A program made the translations under genes and the position numbers. This document shows positions 9,237 through 19,900 of a stretch of 64,000 bases of DNA, in pieces (positions within the stretch are counted from its first letter, which is position 1; the number at the start of each line of letters is the position of its first letter). Below the pieces are notes generated by a model that was not told where the DNA came from, did no database searches, and saw nothing but the letters and a program-made list of their open reading frames with translations. Origin of the DNA: Ferrimonas kyonanensis DSM 18153 (lineage in GTDB: Bacteria; Pseudomonadota; Gammaproteobacteria; Enterobacterales; Shewanellaceae). The DNA lies in contig NZ_AUDJ01000001.1 of the NCBI RefSeq assembly GCF_000425405.1, forward strand, positions 124,001 through 188,000, given 5' to 3'.

Positions 9237-10886
9237 ATGATCAGCGGAGCGGAAGCAGTCGTTCGAACCATAGAGGGATTTGGGGTAGAGACGGTCTTTG
9301 GGTATCCCGGCGGCGCCATCATGCCGGTTTACGATGCCATGCTCGACTCGCCCGTGAATCACATGTTGTGTCGTCATGAGCAGGGCGCCGCGTTTGCGGC
9401 CATCGGTTTCGCCCGGGCCTCGGGCAAGGTGGGAGTGTGCATCGCCACCTCCGGCCCCGGAGCCACCAACCTGCTGACCTCGTTGGCGGACGCCTACATG
9501 GATTCCATTCCGCTGGTTGCCATTACCGGCCAGGTGCCTACCGCCGCCATCGGTACCGATGCCTTTCAGGAGATCGACGTACTGGGGTTGTCGCTGGCCT
9601 GCACCAAGCACAGTTTTTTGGTGCAGCGCCCGGAGGACCTGTGCGACACCCTGCAACAGGCGTTCGCCCTGGCCAAAGAGGGACGTCCCGGCCCGGTGTT
9701 GGTGGACATCCCCAAAGATGTGCAGCAGGCGATGGTGGAGTTTCATCCGCCGCTGACCGCCCACAGCAACGGCGATGGCATCGGTGATTTCCCGTTGGCG
9801 GAGGCACATCAGATGTTGCGTGACGCTAAACGGCCGGTGCTCTATGTCGGCGGTGGCGTCGGCATGGCCGGGGCGGTGCCTCAGCTGCGTCAGTTTATCG
9901 AGACCACCGGCATGCCGTCGGTGGCCACCCTCAAGGGGCTGGGGGCGGTAGCGCCAGGCACCTCGGGCTTTATGGGCATGCTTGGCATGCACGGCACCAA
10001 GGCGGCCAACCTGGCAGTCCAGGAGTCGGATCTGTTGATTGCCGTGGGCGCCCGCTTCGACGACCGGGTGACTGGCAAACTGGACGAGTTTGCGCCCAGT
10101 GCCAAGGTGATTCATCTGGACATTGACCCGGCGGAGCTGTCGAAGCGGCGGGCGGCTCACTTGAGCCACAGCGCCGATCTGAAGCTGGTATTGCCGGCGA
10201 TGGCCATGGCCTTGGAGTTAGATGACTGGCGCCAGCTGTGCGACCGACGTGCCCAGGAGTGGGCCTTCGATTACCGCTGTCCCGGTGCCGGCGTGTTTGC
10301 CCCGGCGCTGTTGAACAGCCTGTCGCAGCGCCTGCCAAAAGGCACGGCCGTGGCCTGTGATGTGGGCCAGCACCAGATGTGGGTAGCCCAGCACATGAGC
10401 TTTGACGGACCCGAAAATCACATCTCCAGCTCCGGCCTCGGCACCATGGGCTTTGGCATTCCCGCCGGCATCGGTGCCCAGTTTGCCCGGCCGGATGAAA
10501 CCGTACTGGTGGTGTCCGGAGACGGCTCATTCATGATGAATGTGCAGGAGCTGGCCACCGTCAAACGGGCCAAGTTACCGCTGAAGCTGTTGTTGCTGGA
10601 CAACCAGCGTCTGGGGATGGTGAAGCAGTGGCAGGAGTTGTTCTTCGAGGAGCGGTACAGCGAAACCGACCTATCCGATAACCCCGATTTTGTGTCACTG
10701 GCGGCGGCCTTTGACATTCCCGGCAGCCACATCTGGCGCCAAGACCAGGTTGAGGAAGGCCTCAACCAGTTACTGAACAGCGATGGACCGTTTTTGTTAC
10801 ACGTGTCCATCTCCGAAAAAGAGAACGTCTGGCCTTTGGTTCCACCCGGGGCGTCCAATAGCGATATGATGGAGAAGCAGTCATGA
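9237..10886 (+). CDS. ilvG: Acetolactate synthase II large subunit
   Basis: IlvG is the ThDP- and FAD-dependent catalytic subunit that condenses pyruvate with pyruvate or 2-oxobutyrate. The 549-aa length matches the intact enteric enzyme. The catalytic Glu lies in RHEQGAA (about residue 46), and the ThDP/Mg motif begins GDGSFMMN and ends in LLDNQ. The frame is continuous, unlike the frameshifted gene of E. coli K-12. It overlaps ilvM by ATGA, so the two subunits are translationally coupled. Confidence 0.96.
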   Translation: MISGAEAVVRTIEGFGVETVFGYPGGAIMPVYDAMLDSPVNHMLCRHEQGAAFAAIGFARASGKVGVCIATSGPGATNLLTSLADAYMDSIPLVAITGQVPTAAIGTDAFQEIDVLGLSLACTKHSFLVQRPEDLCDTLQQAFALAKEGRPGPVLVDIPKDVQQAMVEFHPPLTAHSNGDGIGDFPLAEAHQMLRDAKRPVLYVGGGVGMAGAVPQLRQFIETTGMPSVATLKGLGAVAPGTSGFMGMLGMHGTKAANLAVQESDLLIAVGARFDDRVTGKLDEFAPSAKVIHLDIDPAELSKRRAAHLSHSADLKLVLPAMAMALELDDWRQLCDRRAQEWAFDYRCPGAGVFAPALLNSLSQRLPKGTAVACDVGQHQMWVAQHMSFDGPENHISSSGLGTMGFGIPAGIGAQFARPDETVLVVSGDGSFMMNVQELATVKRAKLPLKLLLLDNQRLGMVKQWQELFFEERYSETDLSDNPDFVSLAAAFDIPGSHIWRQDQVEEGLNQLLNSDGPFLLHVSISEKENVWPLVPPGASNSDMMEKQS

Positions 10887-11134
10887 GTCAGCATACCTTG
10901 TATATCGAAATGAACCCGGCGCCTGAAGTGTTGGAGCGGGTCTTGAGAGTTACTCGCCACCGTGGCTTTACCGTGTGTCATATGCACATGAGCAGCATGG
11001 ATCGTAAAGCCAACATCGCGGTGACCGTGGACAGTGAGCGTCCGATTGAGCATCTGACCAAGCAGTTGGACAAGTTGTTCGATGTACAGAATTGCCGCCT
11101 GGAGATCTCCCAGGCACGTATCGCGAACGGTTAG
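10883..11134 (+). CDS. ilvM: Acetolactate synthase II small (regulatory) subunit
   Basis: This 83-aa protein is a single ACT-like domain of the IlvM type, which stabilises and activates IlvG and typically gives a valine-insensitive enzyme. Its start overlaps the ilvG stop by 4 bp. IlvE follows after 14 bp. Length and position leave little doubt, although valine sensitivity cannot be read from the sequence. Confidence 0.92.
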   Translation: MSQHTLYIEMNPAPEVLERVLRVTRHRGFTVCHMHMSSMDRKANIAVTVDSERPIEHLTKQLDKLFDVQNCRLEISQARIANG

Positions 11135-11148
11135 ACAAGGAGTAGATT

Positions 11149-12123
11149 GTGAGCCAAGCGGACTTTATCTGGTTTAACGGCAAAATGATGCCCTGGCAAG
11201 ACGCCCAGGTGCACGTATTAAGCCATGCCCTGCATTACGGATCCTCGGTGTTTGAGGGGATTCGAGCCTACCACACCCCGAAAGGGCCGGCGGTGTTCCG
11301 CTTGAAGGAGCACATTCAACGTCTGTATGACTCCGCCAAGATCTACCGCATGCCGATCCCCTTCGCCCCGGCGGAGTTGGAGCAGGCCTGCCGTGACACC
11401 ATCAACGACAATGGCCTCGACAGCGCCTACATTCGGCCGTTGGCCTTCTATGGCAACGTTGGCCTCGGTGTCAACGTGCCGGCGGGATCTCAGGCCGAGG
11501 TGATCGTCGCTTCGTTCCCTTGGGGGGCCTACCTTGGGGAAGAAGCCAGCCAGGAAGGGGTGGATGTGTGCGTGTCCTCTTGGAATCGAATGGCGCCGAA
11601 CACCATGCCAACGGCGGCGAAAGCGGGGGGAAATTACCTGTCTTCCCAGCTGATTTCCGGTGAGGCCAAGCGCCACGGTTACGCCGAGGGCATCGCCCTG
11701 GACGTTAATGGTCAGATCTCCGAAGGCGCCGGTGAGAACCTGTTCGTGGTGAAAAACGGTGTGCTGATCACCCCGCCGGTGACCGCCGCCATTCTGCCGG
11801 GGATCACTCGGGACACCATCATGACCCTGGCTCGGGATGCCGGCTATCAGGTGAAGGAGGAAGCGCTGGCACGGGAAGCCCTGTATCTGGCCGATGAGGT
11901 GTTTATGACCGGCACCGCCGCCGAAATTGTGCCGGTGCGATCCGTCGACGGCATTCAGGTGGGCGAAGGCCTGCGCGGACCGGTGACCGCCGATCTGCAG
12001 GCCGCGTTCTTCGGCCTGTTCTCCGGAATTACTGAAGACAAATGGGGCTGGCTGGATTACGTCAGCGAAGAAGCGGAAAACAAGCAGGAATTTGCCGCCT
12101 GCACCACGGCCAAAGTGCTGTAA
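11149..12123 (+). CDS. ilvE: Branched-chain amino acid aminotransferase
   Basis: IlvE is the PLP fold-type IV enzyme that makes the final transamination to valine, leucine and isoleucine. The 324-aa protein contains HALHYGSSVFEGIRAY at the N terminus and SEGAGENLF near residue 195. It uses a GTG start after AAGGAG. It is about 15 residues longer than E. coli IlvE, the extra being at the C terminus. It lies in the middle of the ilv operon. Confidence 0.95.
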   Translation: MSQADFIWFNGKMMPWQDAQVHVLSHALHYGSSVFEGIRAYHTPKGPAVFRLKEHIQRLYDSAKIYRMPIPFAPAELEQACRDTINDNGLDSAYIRPLAFYGNVGLGVNVPAGSQAEVIVASFPWGAYLGEEASQEGVDVCVSSWNRMAPNTMPTAAKAGGNYLSSQLISGEAKRHGYAEGIALDVNGQISEGAGENLFVVKNGVLITPPVTAAILPGITRDTIMTLARDAGYQVKEEALAREALYLADEVFMTGTAAEIVPVRSVDGIQVGEGLRGPVTADLQAAFFGLFSGITEDKWGWLDYVSEEAENKQEFAACTTAKVL

Positions 12124-12148
12124 TACCAAATTGTTGTAAGGGTTAGAG

Positions 12149-13984
12149 ATGCCAAAATTGCGATCGGCGACCTCCACTGCGGGGCGGAATATGGCGGGCG
12201 CACGCGCCCTGTGGCGGGCCACCGGAATGACGGATCAGGATTTTGGCAAGCCGATTATTGCGGTCGCCAACTCCTTTACCCAGTTCGTTCCCGGCCATGT
12301 GCACCTGAAAGACATGGGCCAACTGGTGGCCGGTGCCATTGAAGCCGCCGGTGGCGTGGCCAAAGAGTTTAATACCATCGCCGTGGACGATGGCATCGCC
12401 ATGGGCCACGGCGGCATGCTGTACTCGTTGCCGAGCCGAGAGTTGATCGCCGACAGCGTCGAATACATGGTCAATGCCCACTGTGCCGATGCGCTGGTGT
12501 GCATCTCCAACTGCGACAAGATCACCCCCGGTATGCTGATGGCGTCGTTGCGCCTCAACATTCCGGTTATCTTTGTCTCCGGCGGGCCCATGGAAGCGGG
12601 TAAGACCAAGCTGTCGGATCAGATCATCAAGCTGGATCTGGTGGACGCCATGGTGCAGGCCGCCGATCCCAATGTGTCTGACCAGCAGGCGGAACAGGTG
12701 GAGCGCAGTGCCTGCCCGACCTGCGGTTCCTGCTCTGGCATGTTTACCGCCAACTCGATGAATTGTCTGGTGGAAGCGCTGGGGCTGGCGTTGCCTGGCA
12801 ATGGCTCGATGCTGGCTACCCATGCCGATCGCAAACAGCTGTTTCTCGATGCCGGCAATCGCATCGTCGAGCTGGCCAACCGCTGGTACCAGCAGGACGA
12901 TGCCACGGCCCTGCCCCGGGGCATCGCCACCAAGACCGCTTTTGCCAATGCCATGGCGCTGGACATCGCCATGGGCGGCTCCACCAACACCGTTCTTCAT
13001 CTGCTGGCGGCAGCGCAAGAAGCGCAGGTCGATTTCACCATGGCCGACATGGATGCCCTGTCCAGACGGGTTCCGCAGCTGTGCAAGGTCGCGCCCTCCA
13101 CGCCCAAATACCACATGGAAGACGTGCACCGTGCCGGTGGGGTCATGGGGCTGCTGGCCGAGTTGGCTCGCGGCGATCTGATCGACACCCAGGTGCCTCA
13201 TGTGGCCGGTGACAGCCTGGCGGAGGTGTTGCAGCGATTCGATATCGCCTCGGCGCCGTCGGCCCAGGTGACCGAGTTTTACCGTGCCGGCCCGGCGGGC
13301 ATACGGACCACTCAGGCGTTTTCCCAGCAGTGCCGCTGGCCGACGCTGGATGCCGACCGGGAGGGCGGTTGCATCCGTGACGTTGACCATGCCTATTCCG
13401 AAGAGGGTGGGCTGGCGGTGCTCAGCGGTAACATGGCGCCCAAGGGCTGCATTGTGAAGACCGCCGGTGTGCCGGACAGCTGCCTGACCTTCCGCGGTCC
13501 GGCCCGTGTGTTTGAAAGCCAGGATGCGGCAGTGGCCGGCATTCTCGACGGTGAGGTTCAGGCCGGCGAGGTGGTGGTGATTCGCTATGAGGGCCCCAAA
13601 GGGGGGCCGGGCATGCAGGAGATGCTGTACCCCACCAGTTACCTGAAATCCATGGGCCTCGGACAGCAGTGCGCCCTGATCACCGACGGCCGTTTCTCCG
13701 GTGGCACCTCCGGGTTGTCCATCGGCCACGTGTCGCCGGAAGCCGCCAGCGGCGGCGTCATCGCCCTGGTCGAAAATGGGGACATCATCGACATCGACAT
13801 TCCTAACCGCCGCATCGAGCTGGTGGTGGAGTCCGCCTTGCTGGCTACCCGCGCCGAAGGGTGCGCGTATCAGCCCGTGGGGCGCACTCGCTTGGTGAGC
13901 CCGGCCCTGAAAGCCTACGCCATGCTGGCCACCAGCGCCGATCAGGGTGCGGTCCGGGATCTGGCCAAACTGGAGTCGCTGTAA
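12149..13984 (+). CDS. ilvD: Dihydroxy-acid dehydratase
   Basis: IlvD dehydrates dihydroxy acids to 2-oxo acids and carries an iron-sulfur cluster. The 611-aa protein has the expected cysteine-bearing motifs [12 protein letters not shown] and [17 protein letters not shown], and the C-terminal [19 protein letters not shown] block. It is full length. Its TAA stop overlaps the ilvA start (TAATG), which fits coupled translation. Being an Fe-S enzyme, its mRNA is a conceivable RyhB target; no pairing was tested. Confidence 0.96.
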   Translation: MPKLRSATSTAGRNMAGARALWRATGMTDQDFGKPIIAVANSFTQFVPGHVHLKDMGQLVAGAIEAAGGVAKEFNTIAVDDGIAMGHGGMLYSLPSRELIADSVEYMVNAHCADALVCISNCDKITPGMLMASLRLNIPVIFVSGGPMEAGKTKLSDQIIKLDLVDAMVQAADPNVSDQQAEQVERSACPTCGSCSGMFTANSMNCLVEALGLALPGNGSMLATHADRKQLFLDAGNRIVELANRWYQQDDATALPRGIATKTAFANAMALDIAMGGSTNTVLHLLAAAQEAQVDFTMADMDALSRRVPQLCKVAPSTPKYHMEDVHRAGGVMGLLAELARGDLIDTQVPHVAGDSLAEVLQRFDIASAPSAQVTEFYRAGPAGIRTTQAFSQQCRWPTLDADREGGCIRDVDHAYSEEGGLAVLSGNMAPKGCIVKTAGVPDSCLTFRGPARVFESQDAAVAGILDGEVQAGEVVVIRYEGPKGGPGMQEMLYPTSYLKSMGLGQQCALITDGRFSGGTSGLSIGHVSPEAASGGVIALVENGDIIDIDIPNRRIELVVESALLATRAEGCAYQPVGRTRLVSPALKAYAMLATSADQGAVRDLAKLESL

Positions 13985-15534
13985 TGGTGGCCCTGGTCAA
14001 GCCACAGTCTCAGGATCTGGCCCAGGCCTATCTGCGCCAAATCCTGATGGCGCCGGTGTACGACGTCGCCCGGGTCACCAGCCTGGATCCCATGGCCAAG
14101 CTGTCTCAGCGTCTGGGAGCCGAGGTGTGGCTGAAGCGGGAGGATCAGCAACCGGTGCACTCGTTTAAGCTGCGGGGCGCCTACAACTGCATCAGTCAGC
14201 TGTCGGCATCCCAGCGCCAGGCCGGGGTAGTGGCCGCCTCGGCGGGCAACCACGCCCAGGGGGTGGCCCTGTCGGCCAGCCAGCTCGACATTCGGGCGGT
14301 GATCGTGATGCCGGCCACCACTCCGGACATCAAGGTAGAGGCGGTGCGTCGTCATGGTGGCGAAGTGGTGCTTCATGGTGACAATTTTGACAGTGCCTAT
14401 CAGCATGCCCGTGAGCTGTCAGAACAGCAGGGATTGACGTTGATTCCGCCGTTTGACGATGAGGCGGTGATCGCGGGGCAGGGCACCATAGGTCAGGAGT
14501 TGCTGCAGCAGCAGCGGCATCTGGATGCCATCTTTGTGCCGGTCGGTGGCGGTGGCCTGATTGCCGGCGTGGCCGCCTACATCAAGGCACTGGCGCCGCA
14601 GATCAAGGTGATTGGCGTCGAGCCGGAAGACGCCGCCTGCCTGAAGGCGGCCTTGGCGGCGGACCGGCCGGTGACCCTGGATCGGGTCGGGCTGTTTGCC
14701 GACGGGGTGGCGGTGAAGCGCATCGGCGAGGCGCCGTTTGCGGTGGCCCGTCAGTGTGTCGATGAGGTGATCACCGTATCCTCCGATGAGATCTGCGCCG
14801 CGGTGAAGGACATCTTCGAGGATACTCGCGCCATTGCCGAACCTGCCGGTGCCCTGGCGCTGGCAGGACTGAAACGCTACCGTGACGGTCGTCGCGACCC
14901 GCAGAAGCTGGCGGCGATCCTGTCCGGTGCCAATGTGAATTTTCACAGCCTGCGCTACGTGTCGGAGCGGTGTGAACTGGGTGAAGGCAAGGAGGCGGTA
15001 CTGGCGGTCACCATTGCCGAGCAGAAGGGCAGTTTCCTGCGCTTCTGCCAGCTGCTGGGACAGCGTTCCATTACCGAATTCAACTACCGGCTCGCCAGCC
15101 GGGATAGTGCCAACATCTTTGTCGGGTTGCGGCTGAAGCAGCAGAGTGAGCTGGACACCATCAGCGCGCTGCTGACCGAGAATGGCTACCCCCATGAGGA
15201 CCTGTCGGCGGACGAAACCGCCAAATTGCATGTGCGTTACATGGTGGGGGGGCAGCCGATTCCGCCGGTGAAAGAGCGGCTGTTTCATGTCACCTTCCCC
15301 GAGCATCCCGGTGCGCTGCTGCAGTTTTTGATTCGCCTGGGCCAGCGTTGGAACATCTCGTTGTTTCATTACCGCAACCACGGCGCCGCCTACGGCCGGG
15401 TACTGATGGGGCTGGAGTGTCCCGACGGCGCCGAAACCGAAATGCAGCAGTTCGTCGCTCAGTTGCCGCTGGAATGCCGCGATGTGACCGACAGCCCCTC
15501 CTACCGCTATTTTCTCAGCAGTCGCCACGACTGA
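13984..15534 (+). CDS. ilvA: Threonine ammonia-lyase, biosynthetic, feedback-regulated
   Basis: IlvA deaminates threonine to 2-oxobutyrate, committing it to isoleucine. The PLP lysine is Lys62 in SFKLRGAYN, and the phosphate-binding loop is VGGGGLIAG. Two ACT-like domains in the last ~190 residues are the allosteric isoleucine/valine sites, so this is the biosynthetic type, not catabolic TdcB. The frame stays open upstream to 13861, but the ATG at 13984 overlaps the ilvD stop and yields 516 aa, close to the 514 of E. coli. It ends the operon. Confidence 0.95.
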   Translation: MVALVKPQSQDLAQAYLRQILMAPVYDVARVTSLDPMAKLSQRLGAEVWLKREDQQPVHSFKLRGAYNCISQLSASQRQAGVVAASAGNHAQGVALSASQLDIRAVIVMPATTPDIKVEAVRRHGGEVVLHGDNFDSAYQHARELSEQQGLTLIPPFDDEAVIAGQGTIGQELLQQQRHLDAIFVPVGGGGLIAGVAAYIKALAPQIKVIGVEPEDAACLKAALAADRPVTLDRVGLFADGVAVKRIGEAPFAVARQCVDEVITVSSDEICAAVKDIFEDTRAIAEPAGALALAGLKRYRDGRRDPQKLAAILSGANVNFHSLRYVSERCELGEGKEAVLAVTIAEQKGSFLRFCQLLGQRSITEFNYRLASRDSANIFVGLRLKQQSELDTISALLTENGYPHEDLSADETAKLHVRYMVGGQPIPPVKERLFHVTFPEHPGALLQFLIRLGQRWNISLFHYRNHGAAYGRVLMGLECPDGAETEMQQFVAQLPLECRDVTDSPSYRYFLSSRHD

Positions 15535-15894
15535 CTGGTTAGTGCCCCAGCCGTGACGGCGTGCTCGCGCTGCTGGGGCCGTTGCCGGCCGATGATTCAT
15601 CTTCGCTGCAAGTGACGGTTATTGGCTGCCAATCGAACCGAAATTCCACCTCTTTTCCACTCACATTGCTCTACCTTTAGTGGAGCACCCCATGACTAAT
15701 TGACTTCAAAACAGAGGTTTCTTTACAAGAAACACTAAAAGTTACATTTTGAAAACTAGACATACATGCACGTATGTCTGTAAACTTCCGGCAATAAAAT
15801 TGGGGTCTCTTTAATCGAGACGGGTTAAGTCACCCTCTAAGAATCAAGCTTCTGCAGCGCCTTTTCCCAAGGCCTGCAGATGGGGAGAGCGGGA
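15535..15894. other. Intergenic region between ilvA and the RND efflux pair
   Basis: No gene is seen in these ~360 bp. GCCCCAG at 15544 and CTGGGGC at 15573 could form a long-looped hairpin after ilvA, but no T-run follows, so it is a weak terminator at best. The right half is AT-rich and contains the inverted repeat at 15758-15779, so it is the promoter region of the efflux genes. Confidence 0.6.
15758..15779. promoter_or_regulatory. AcrR-like inverted repeat upstream of the RND efflux genes
   Basis: Perfect 8-bp arms AGACATAC and GTATGTCT flank 6 bp. The pattern (ACATAC...GTATGT) resembles the E. coli AcrR operator of acrAB. It lies about 116 bp before the efflux start codon. No TetR-family gene is next to it, so a repressor would act from elsewhere. 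Specific assignment is inference. Confidence 0.55.
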
Positions 15895-16977
15895 ATGTTC
15901 AAACGTTTTGCAGTGGTACTCGGAGGCCTGCTGGTGATACTGGCGGTCATCGGTGGAATTAAGTTCAAACAGGTTCAGGAAGGCATGGCTCAGCTGGCCA
16001 ACTTCGCCCCGCCACCGGCGACGGTGTCGGTGGTGGAAGCCAAGGCGGTTCAGTGGCGACCTCAGGTGGCCAGTGTCGGTACCCTCAATGCCATTGAAGG
16101 CATCGAGCTGGCGGCCGAAGTGTCCGGACTCATCGATGGCATCTTCTTCAAGAGTGGCCAGCAGGTGAAAGCGGGACAGCTGTTGCTGACCCTCAACGAC
16201 GACGTGGAAGTGGCCAACCTGGCGGCCTATCAGGCGCAGGCGGAGCTGGCGCAGATTAAGTTTAAGCGTAACGAAGGGTTGTTCCGTAACAACAACATTT
16301 CCGAGACCGATTTCGATCAGTCCAGCGCCGACCTCAAGGTGGCGAACGCCAATGTTCAGCAGACTAAGGCCAGCATCGCCAAGAAAAACATCAAGGCGCC
16401 GTTCAGCGGTGTGCTGGGGATTCGCAAGTTCAGCATGGGCCAGTACATCAGTAATGGTGATGCCCTGGTGACGCTGCAGGATACCCGCTCCCTGTACGCG
16501 GACTTTTCCGTGCCGGAGCAGTACCTGCCTAAGCTGTACACCGGCCAGGATGTGATCTTCCATGCCAGTTCGGCGCCGGAGACAGAATTCCACGGCAAGG
16601 TGATTGCCGTCGAAGCCAAGGTGGATGAAAACACCCGTAACATCGCCATTCGTGCCGAGGTGCCCAACGACAGCGGCGAGCTGCACCCGGGCATGTACGC
16701 CGACATCCGTCTGCTGATGAAAGAGACCATCAGTCCCATCGTACTGCCCAGTACTGCCATCTCCTACAGCCCCTTTGGCGATGCGGTCTTCGTGGTGGAG
16801 AAAGATGACCAGGGCAATGACGTTGCCCGTCGTATCTATGTGCAGGTGGGTGAGCAGCGTGGCGACGGTGTCGCCATCCTCAGCGGCCTGGAAGAGGGCA
16901 TGATGGTGGTGAATGCCGGCATCACCAAACTGGAAAACGGCACTCAGGTGATCATCTCTGACGCCGTCCAGCTGTAA
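15895..16977 (+). CDS. RND efflux periplasmic adaptor (membrane fusion protein)
   Basis: This 360-aa protein bridges an inner-membrane RND pump and an outer-membrane channel. It has one N-terminal membrane anchor (about residues 4-22), a lipoyl/barrel-sandwich half around residue 60-80 (ELAAEVSGLID), a helical hairpin at about 95-145, the second lipoyl half (IKAPFSGVLGIRKFSMGQYI), and a beta-barrel with HPGMYADIRL. An ATG at 15880 would add five residues. The ATG at 15895 has GGAG 7 nt upstream, so I prefer it. It is followed after 9 bp by the pump gene. No outer-membrane channel gene is present. Confidence 0.88.
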   Translation: MFKRFAVVLGGLLVILAVIGGIKFKQVQEGMAQLANFAPPPATVSVVEAKAVQWRPQVASVGTLNAIEGIELAAEVSGLIDGIFFKSGQQVKAGQLLLTLNDDVEVANLAAYQAQAELAQIKFKRNEGLFRNNNISETDFDQSSADLKVANANVQQTKASIAKKNIKAPFSGVLGIRKFSMGQYISNGDALVTLQDTRSLYADFSVPEQYLPKLYTGQDVIFHASSAPETEFHGKVIAVEAKVDENTRNIAIRAEVPNDSGELHPGMYADIRLLMKETISPIVLPSTAISYSPFGDAVFVVEKDDQGNDVARRIYVQVGEQRGDGVAILSGLEEGMMVVNAGITKLENGTQVIISDAVQL

Positions 16978-16986
16978 GGGTTTTCA

Positions 16987-19900
16987 ATGAAATTTACTGA
17001 CGTATTTATTCGGCGTCCGGTACTGGCCATTGTCCTCAACTTGCTGTTGTTGGTCTTTGGTGCCCGGGCGTACATGGATCTCCAGGTTCGGCAATACCCG
17101 GACATGGAGATTGGCCAGGTCGATGTCACCACGGTTTACCCTGGTGCCAACGCCGAGCTGGTGCAGGGGTTTGTGACCCAGCCGATTCAAGAGGCGATCT
17201 CCTCGGCCGAGGGCATCGACTATGTTACTGCCAGCTCCAGTGCCGGTGTGTCTACCATCTCGGTCTTCCTCAACCTCGGTTATGACGCCAACACCGCCAT
17301 GGCGGAGATGCTGACCAAGCTGAATGAGGTGTCCGGTCGCCTGCCTGAGAGCATCGACGATCCGGTGCTGGCCAAGAGTACCGCCGGCGGCGGTGCCATC
17401 ATGTATCTGGCCTATTTCAGTGACAGCATGTCTGGCGTCGAGATCACCGACTACCTGAAGCGGGTGGTACAGCCCAAGCTGACCGAAGTGGAAGGGGTGG
17501 CAGAAGCCCAGTTGTATGGGGAGAAAGAGTTCTCCATGCGCATCTGGTTGGATCCGGTGCGGATGCAGGCCAATGGTGTGACCAGCAACGACATCAACAG
17601 TGCACTGAGCCAGAACAACTTTCAGTCCGCTGCCGGTGAGGTTCGTGACAGCTACACCGTGACCTCGGTGCGGGCGTCAACGTCACTGCAGGATGAGGTG
17701 TCCTTCGGCAACATCACCGTCAAAAGCGACGGCAATGCGGTGGTGCGGCTGCGAGACGTGGCCCGGGTGGAACTGGCGCCAAAGTCAGACAAGGTGTACG
17801 GCATGTACAAAGGTACGCCGGCCATCTTTGTGGGTATCACCACCACCCCGGACGCCAACTCCCTGGATGTGGCCAAGGGGGTGCATGCGGTATTGCCGGA
17901 GATCGAGCGTAACCTGCCCGATGGCCTGAGTCAGGTGATGAACCACGACTCCACCGAGTTTATTCAGGAGTCCATCGACGAGGTATTGATGACCCTGGTG
18001 GAAGCCGTGGTGATCGTGGTGCTGGTGGTGTTCCTGTTCCTGGGTTCCCTGCGCAGCGTGATGATTCCGATCATTACCGTACCGCTGTCATTGATCGGCG
18101 TCGGCCTGTTTATGATGGGGCTGGGTTTCTCCATCAACCTGCTGACATTGCTGGCGCTGGTGATGGCCATCTCCCTGGTGGTGGACGATGCCATTGTGGT
18201 GGTGGAGAACGTTCACCGTCACATCGAGGAGGGACTGTCTCCCGTGCGTGCGGCGGTGGTTGGTGCCCGTGAAATCGCCATGCCGGTGATCGCCATGACC
18301 ATTACCCTGGCGGCGGTGTATGCCCCCATCGGCTTTATGGGTGGACTGACCGGCTCGCTGTTTACCGAGTTTGCCTTTACCCTGGCCGGGGCGGTACTGA
18401 TCTCCGGTTTCATCGCGTTGACTCTGTCACCGATGATGAGCAGCAAGTTGCTCAACAAAGAGGATTTGCACAAGCCGTTTCCCCAGTATCTGGATCGCCT
18501 GTTCGCCAAGGTGAAAGACAAGTATCAGGCGATCCTGGTGCAGGTGGTGGGCCACTACAAGGCCGCCATCGCCACCGGCGCGGTGCTGCTGTTTGCCGCC
18601 ATTGGCGTGATGTTCATGATGACCCAGTCGGAACTGGCGCCGGATGAGGATCAGGGCTACATCTTCAACATCGCCAACGGCCCGGACAATGGCAACGTGC
18701 ACTACAGTGCCGCCTATGGCCGTCAGTTTACCGACATGGTGTCGCAGTACCCTGAGTACCGAATGGCGCTGGTGTTTGCCGGTTACCCCAGTGAAAGCGG
18801 CTTTATGTCGGTGGTGGCATTGAAGCCCTGGAGCCAGCGAATTCGCAGCCAGATGGAGATTCAGCCACAGATGCAGCAGGATGCCAAGAGCATTGCCGGT
18901 TTGGAGGTGTTCAGCATCAACCCGCCGGCCCTGCCCGGAGTGGCCTCCGGACTGCCGGTGAACTTTGTGGTGACCACCACCGCGGATCACGCCACCCTGT
19001 ATGAGGTGATGAACAAGCTCAAGCAGGAGGCGGAAGCCAGTGGCCTGTTTATGGTGGTCAACAACACGCTGAAGATCAGTAAGCCTCAGGTGCACATTCA
19101 GATCGACCGCGAAAAAGCCGGTCAGCTGGGGATCTCGATGCAGACCATCGGCAGCGTATTGTCCACTCAACTGGGTGACTTCCGTACCAACTACTTCGAC
19201 ATTCAGGGCCGCAGCTACGAGGTGATCCCTCAGGCGGACGCACCGTTCCGTTCCACGGCGGATCGCATCTCCGATCTGTACGTATCCAGCAGCACCGGTG
19301 AGTCGATTCCGCTGTCTACCGTGGTCAAGGTTAGCAATGAGGTGATCCCCAATGCTCTGACCCAGTTTCAGCAGCTGAACTCCGCCACTTTGGAAGCGAT
19401 GCCGATGCCGGGTGCGGCCACCATTGCCGATGCCCATGTGTTCCTCAAGGCCAAGTTGCAGGAGATCGCGCCCAAGGGGTACGCCTATGACTTTGGTGGC
19501 CAGAGCCGTCAGTTTGAGACCGAAGGCAGCGCCCTGTACGTAACCTTTGCTCTGGCACTGCTGGTGATCTTCCTGGTGCTGGCGGCGCAATTTGAAAGCT
19601 GGCGCGATCCTGTGGTGGTGCTGGTGACCGTGCCGTTGTCGATCTTCGGTGCCATGATTCCGCTGTTCCTCGGGGCCGCCACCCTGAACATCTACACCCA
19701 GGTGGGTCTGATCACCCTGGTGGGGCTGATCTCCAAGCACGGCATCTTGATCGTGGAGTTTGCGAACCAGCTGCAGCGGGAAGGGCGAGACAAGGCCCAG
19801 GCGGTGATCGAGTCTGCGGCCCTGCGTCTGCGTCCCATTCTGATGACCACCGCCGCCATGGTACTGGGGGTGATGCCGCTGGTGCTGGCGACCGGAGCCG

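Noticed and set aside
12143-13729. A 528-codon minus-strand frame
   Set aside because: It is the antisense shadow of ilvD and has no recognisable domain.
18427-19740. A 437-codon minus-strand frame
   Set aside because: It is the antisense shadow of the RND transporter.
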